The notes under the pieces were generated by a model. The model was not told where the DNA came from, made no database searches, and worked only from the letters and a program-made list of their open reading frames with translations. A stretch of DNA of 26,826 nt from JAUIBE01 sp035267185 (lineage in GTDB: Bacteria; Pseudomonadota; Gammaproteobacteria; Xanthomonadales; SZUA-36), in contig DATFLY010000056.1 in the NCBI GenBank assembly GCA_035267185.1, positions 1 through 26,826 of the forward strand. Reading direction: 5' to 3'. This document shows, piece by piece, positions 23,751-26,826 of the stretch (position 1 is its first letter; each line of letters opens with the position of its first letter). Both the position numbers and the translations under genes were made by a program.

Positions 23751-25959
23751 AGTTTCGCAGCTGGTCACACCAGCTGATCACCCTGGCCCTGATCAGGTTG
23801 CAGGTTCTGCACCAATGGACCCGGCACTGGACTCGGCAATGGCCTCACCCATCGCCTATCCTCCGGAAGTCATTTCCCTTCGGGATGTTCTGAATACCTA
23901 CCTCGAGCCAATGCGCGTGGCCGTTGTTCTGCGCGCGTTTGAAGTCGGCGCGGCTGCCCATCACGGACAAACCCGTAAAACGGGCGAGCCGTACATTCTG
24001 CATCCGGTGGAAGTTGCCCAGATCCTGGCAAACATGCGCATGGATCACGAGAGCATTACCGCGGCCATCCTGCATGACACCATTGAGGACACGCCCCTTT
24101 CCAAGGAAGAAATAGCGGACCAGTTTGGCGAGGAAATTGCCGACCTTGTGGATGGGGTCACCAAGCTGGACCAGATGAAATTCCGCACCCGCAAGGAGGC
24201 GGATGCTGAAAGTTTCCGCAAGCTGATGCTGGCCATGTCGCGAGACCTCCGCGTCATTTTCATCAAGCTGGCCGATCGGCTTCATAACATGCGCACCCTG
24301 GGAAGCATGGCGCTTGCTTCACGCCGACGAATTGCCAGCGAGACCCTTGCGATTTACGCCCCTATTGCTGACCGGCTTGGCATGAACAGCATCAAACAGG
24401 AACTGGAAGATCTTGGATTCGCCAACCTCTACCCCTGGCGTCATCGAACCATCAAGGAGCACCTTTCGGAGATTACCGGCCATCGACAGGAGATCGTCTC
24501 CACGATCGAATCCGCGCTCAGAAAGAAGATGGCAGATGCGAGGGTTCCCTGCCGAATCTCCGGTCGCGAAAAGTCGCCCTACAGCATCTATAAGAAAATG
24601 CTCTCGAAGGACCTGCCGTTTTCCGACGTCACGGACTTTTATGCCTTCAGGATCATCACCCAGACCGAATCTCACTGTTACCTGGCGCTGGGCGCGGCAC
24701 ACAGTCTTTATCAGCCCAAGCCTGGACGATTCAAGGATTTCATCGCGCTTCCCAAGGCCAACGGTTACCAGTCGTTACATACCATTCTCAACAGTCCCTA
24801 CGGCGTACCGATAGAGATCCAGATTCGAACTGAAGACATGGACATGATGGCGGTCAAAGGCGCTGCAGCGCACTGGCAGTACAAGACCGGCGAGACAGGA
24901 TCAGCCCAGGTTCGTGCACGTGAATGGCTGATGCAGATGGTGGATGCACAACGCCATACACAGGACTCCCTGGAGTTCATGGACAGCGCACGCTCTGATC
25001 TCTTCCCTGATGAGATCTTTGTCTTCACACCCAAGGGCAAGATTATCGACCTGCGCCGGAATGCCACTGCGCTTGATTTCGCCTACGCCATTCATACCGA
25101 TGTAGGCAACCACACCAGGGAAATCATGGTCGACAAAGTGCTTGTCCCCTTGTCGACACATCTTGCCAATGGTCAGACTGTCAAGGTGATTACTGATCCC
25201 GAGATCCAGCCCAAACCGGAGTGGCTGCAGTTTGTCGGTACGGCACGCGCACGCACCGCCATCCGGCACTACCTGAAAAGCCTGGAGCAGGAAGACACCG
25301 TCGCGCTTGGTTTGCGCCTGTTGGAAAAAGCCCTGAATGCACGTGGCGTTTCGGTTGAGAGCATTCCCACAAAACGCTGGAAGAAGTACCTGGGCGAAAT
25401 TCGACTTGACAGCCAGGAAGCGCTTTTCAAGGACCTGGCACTGGGTTCCATCCTGGCCAATGTGGCCGCAGCGCGGCTTCAGCCTGAGAACAAGAGCCAG
25501 GACGATGAAGTCACTGACGAGGCGATATCCATTGCAGGCTCAGAAGGCAGCGCGGTCAGCTTTGGCGCCTGTTGCCTGCCGGTGCCTGGTGATCGCATCA
25601 TGGCATTTGTCTCCGCTGACAAGGGTGTGGTTGTTCATCGTCGCAATTGCCCGAATGTACGCGAGTTCAGAAAACACCCTGATCGCTGTGTCGAAGTCAC
25701 CTGGGCCCCGATCACAAGTGGCATGTTCCCTGTGGGCATTCGTGTAATCACGCACAACGTTCCGGGCGTGCTTGCCAATATTTCTGCCAGCATCGGCGAA
25801 GTCGGCAGCAATATCGAAACCATTGAACAACCTGAAACCAATCCGGAAACCGCAACACTCATGTTTCAGCTTTCAGTCAGGGATCGCGATCACATGGCGC
25901 GTGTGATGCGGCGTCTGCGACGCAATCCGAACGTCTTAAAGGTCAGTCGAATTCTATGA
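23722..25959 (+). CDS. spoT: bifunctional (p)ppGpp synthetase/hydrolase SpoT
   Basis: A 745-residue RSH protein, about 43 longer than E. coli SpoT because of a polar N-terminal extension (residues 1-50). The HD hydrolase domain has HD at 118-119 in ILHDTIEDTP and RLHNMRTLGS near 186-195. The synthetase domain has the RxKD-type motif RFKD at 336-339 and PKANGYQSLHT, the charge pattern of bifunctional RSH enzymes as opposed to RelA (ExDD). A TGS domain follows at about 430-490, then a helical region, the conserved Cys pair in FGACCLPVPGD, and a C-terminal ACT domain. The start at 23722 lies inside rpoZ; an in-frame ATG at 23815 would remove 31 residues, so the exact start is uncertain. It overlaps ridA by four bases. 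Confidence 0.95.
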   Translation: MARKKTSHSEVSQLVTPADHPGPDQVAGSAPMDPALDSAMASPIAYPPEVISLRDVLNTYLEPMRVAVVLRAFEVGAAAHHGQTRKTGEPYILHPVEVAQILANMRMDHESITAAILHDTIEDTPLSKEEIADQFGEEIADLVDGVTKLDQMKFRTRKEADAESFRKLMLAMSRDLRVIFIKLADRLHNMRTLGSMALASRRRIASETLAIYAPIADRLGMNSIKQELEDLGFANLYPWRHRTIKEHLSEITGHRQEIVSTIESALRKKMADARVPCRISGREKSPYSIYKKMLSKDLPFSDVTDFYAFRIITQTESHCYLALGAAHSLYQPKPGRFKDFIALPKANGYQSLHTILNSPYGVPIEIQIRTEDMDMMAVKGAAAHWQYKTGETGSAQVRAREWLMQMVDAQRHTQDSLEFMDSARSDLFPDEIFVFTPKGKIIDLRRNATALDFAYAIHTDVGNHTREIMVDKVLVPLSTHLANGQTVKVITDPEIQPKPEWLQFVGTARARTAIRHYLKSLEQEDTVALGLRLLEKALNARGVSVESIPTKRWKKYLGEIRLDSQEALFKDLALGSILANVAAARLQPENKSQDDEVTDEAISIAGSEGSAVSFGACCLPVPGDRIMAFVSADKGVVVHRRNCPNVREFRKHPDRCVEVTWAPITSGMFPVGIRVITHNVPGVLANISASIGEVGSNIETIEQPETNPETATLMFQLSVRDRDHMARVMRRLRRNPNVLKVSRIL

Positions 25960-26336
25960 GCAAATCTGCAATACACAGTGAAAATGCCCCTGCAGCAATT
26001 GGCGCCTATAGCCAGGCCATTCGCCACGGCAACACAGTCTACCTTTCTGGCCAGATCCCCCTGGTGCCTGAAACCATGGAAATGGTTGAGGGAGACATTG
26101 ACGAACAAATCCACCAGGTGATCGCCAATCTTTCAGCTGTTTGCAAGGCGGCGGGAGGAAATCTGGACAGCATTGTCAGGCTGACTGTCTACCTGACTGA
26201 CCTGGCCCATTTCGGCCGGGTCAATGACATCATGAGTGAGCATTTCAGCCAGCCCTACCCTGCACGTGCAGCCATAGGGGTAGCCTCCCTGCCCCGGAAT
26301 GCCGATGTGGAAATGGACGCAGTTCTGGGGCTTTAA
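25956..26336 (+). CDS. ridA: enamine/imine deaminase RidA
   Basis: A 126-residue YjgF/YER057c/UK114 protein that hydrolyses reactive 2-aminoacrylate and related enamines formed by PLP dehydratases such as threonine dehydratase. The active-site residues fit the family: Tyr18 in IGAYSQA, Arg104 in YPARAAIGVASLP and Glu119 in VEMDAV. The ATG overlaps the spoT stop by four bases (ATGA). RidA between spoT and recG is a common gammaproteobacterial order. A dehydratase whose products need RidA is encoded about 21 kb away in this same window (3811-4803), though position does not link them. Confidence 0.95.
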   Translation: MSKSAIHSENAPAAIGAYSQAIRHGNTVYLSGQIPLVPETMEMVEGDIDEQIHQVIANLSAVCKAAGGNLDSIVRLTVYLTDLAHFGRVNDIMSEHFSQPYPARAAIGVASLPRNADVEMDAVLGL

Positions 26337-26355
26337 CCCCAAAATTGCATGAATT

Positions 26356-26410
26356 TCACTGACTTTATGAGATCTTTATGCGTTTCAACAGATTGAAACA
26401 AGATCAGTGA
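26356..26410. repeat. nested inverted repeat between ridA and recG
   Basis: Three pairs of arms nest around one loop: GTTTCAA / TTGAAAC (26382-26388, 26393-26399), GATCTT / AAGATC (26371-26376, 26400-26405), and TCACT / AGTGA (26356-26360, 26406-26410). The bulges fall on the left side only. CTTTATG also repeats directly at 26363 and 26374. No T-run follows. Confidence 0.65.
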
Positions 26411-26425
26411 GAACCAGTAATTCCA

Positions 26426-26826
26426 GTGCCTGAAAACCCATCGGACCTGAAAAGCCTGGCCGGTGTCGGACCTGCGCTTGCCCAAAGCCTGGCCGACATG
26501 GGCATTCATAATGTTGAGGATCTGCTTTTTCATCTGCCCATGCGGTATGAAGACCGCACCAGGCTTCATCCGGTTGGCGGTCTCTACCCCGGTGCAACGG
26601 TACAGATCGAAGGGAAGATAGAACACTCTGCAATTGTTCCAGCCCGAAGGGCGATGCTGGTGGTGGTTGTTTCAGATGGAACCGGAATGGTTACCCTTCG
26701 ATTTTTTCACTTCAGGGCAGCCCAGAAGAGGTCGCTGGCCGCAGGAAGCCGCGTACGCGCTTTCGGCGAAGTTCGCGCCGGGTTTAAAGGGCTGGAGATG
26801 ATTCACCCCAGCTATCGATTGCTTTC
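26426..26826 (+). CDS. recG: ATP-dependent DNA helicase RecG, N-terminal fragment
   Basis: The frame begins at the GTG at 26426 (VPENPSDLKSLAGVGPALA) and runs open to the right edge for 133 codons. LKSLAGVGPALAQSLADMGI, VEDLLFHLPMRYEDRT and the following OB-fold strand (TLRFFHFRAAQKRSLAAGSRVRAFGEVR) are the wedge domain of RecG, which unwinds and reverses stalled replication forks. The helicase motifs lie beyond the window. An in-frame stop at 26408 limits the start; GTG is the only good candidate, with only weak GAGAA upstream. It follows ridA by 89 bp, and the gap holds the nested inverted repeat. Confidence 0.92.
   Translation, partial: MPENPSDLKSLAGVGPALAQSLADMGIHNVEDLLFHLPMRYEDRTRLHPVGGLYPGATVQIEGKIEHSAIVPARRAMLVVVVSDGTGMVTLRFFHFRAAQKRSLAAGSRVRAFGEVRAGFKGLEMIHPSYRLL

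Overview
The window reads as an ordinary chromosomal segment of a gammaproteobacterium. The evidence is gene content and order: pilMNOPQ divergent from mrcA, rph divergent from yicC, and yicC-gmk-rpoZ-spoT-ridA-recG in one direction. I cannot fix the genus. No phage, insertion sequence, CRISPR array, tRNA or rRNA was seen. Both edges cut genes: mnmG on the left and recG on the right.

Layout. (1) 1-3726, minus strand: pepN, then a tyrosine-rich lipoprotein of unknown function, then the first 42 codons of mnmG. (2) 3811-5306, plus strand: a PLP-dependent threonine/serine dehydratase-like enzyme overlapping a SixA-type histidine phosphatase. (3) 5295-8561, minus strand: hutG, hutF, a DUF938 methyltransferase and a GAF-domain free-methionine sulfoxide reductase, all nearly touching. 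hutF and hutG together convert formiminoglutamate to glutamate plus ammonia and formate; hutH, hutU and hutI are not here. (4) 8570-13720, minus strand: pilM-N-O-P-Q, the type IV pilus alignment subcomplex and secretin, closed by a clear intrinsic terminator that lies only a few bases before hutG. (5) 14093-17225, plus strand: mrcA (PBP1a), divergent from pilM across 372 bp, followed by an overlapping gene I do not recognise. (6) 17267-21630, minus strand: rph, rdgB, hemW, rpmE2 and gltA, with a strong terminator between rpmE2 and gltA. (7) 21891-26826, plus strand: yicC, gmk, rpoZ, spoT, ridA and the start of recG.

How the genes fit together. The right-hand block joins GMP phosphorylation (gmk), the RNA polymerase omega subunit (rpoZ) and ppGpp turnover (spoT), the usual stringent-response neighbourhood. 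The left half is central and amino-acid metabolism plus pilus assembly.

I found no convincing new multi-gene system. The most interesting unexplained items are small: three REP-like palindromes before yicC, a 12-bp tandem repeat before rpmE2, a nested inverted repeat between ridA and recG, the terminator abutting hutG, the Tyr-rich lipoprotein beside pepN and mnmG, and the unrecognised gene overlapping mrcA. Several starts are non-ATG and were chosen from Shine-Dalgarno spacing and family N-termini. All calls were made by reading the sequence; no database search was run.
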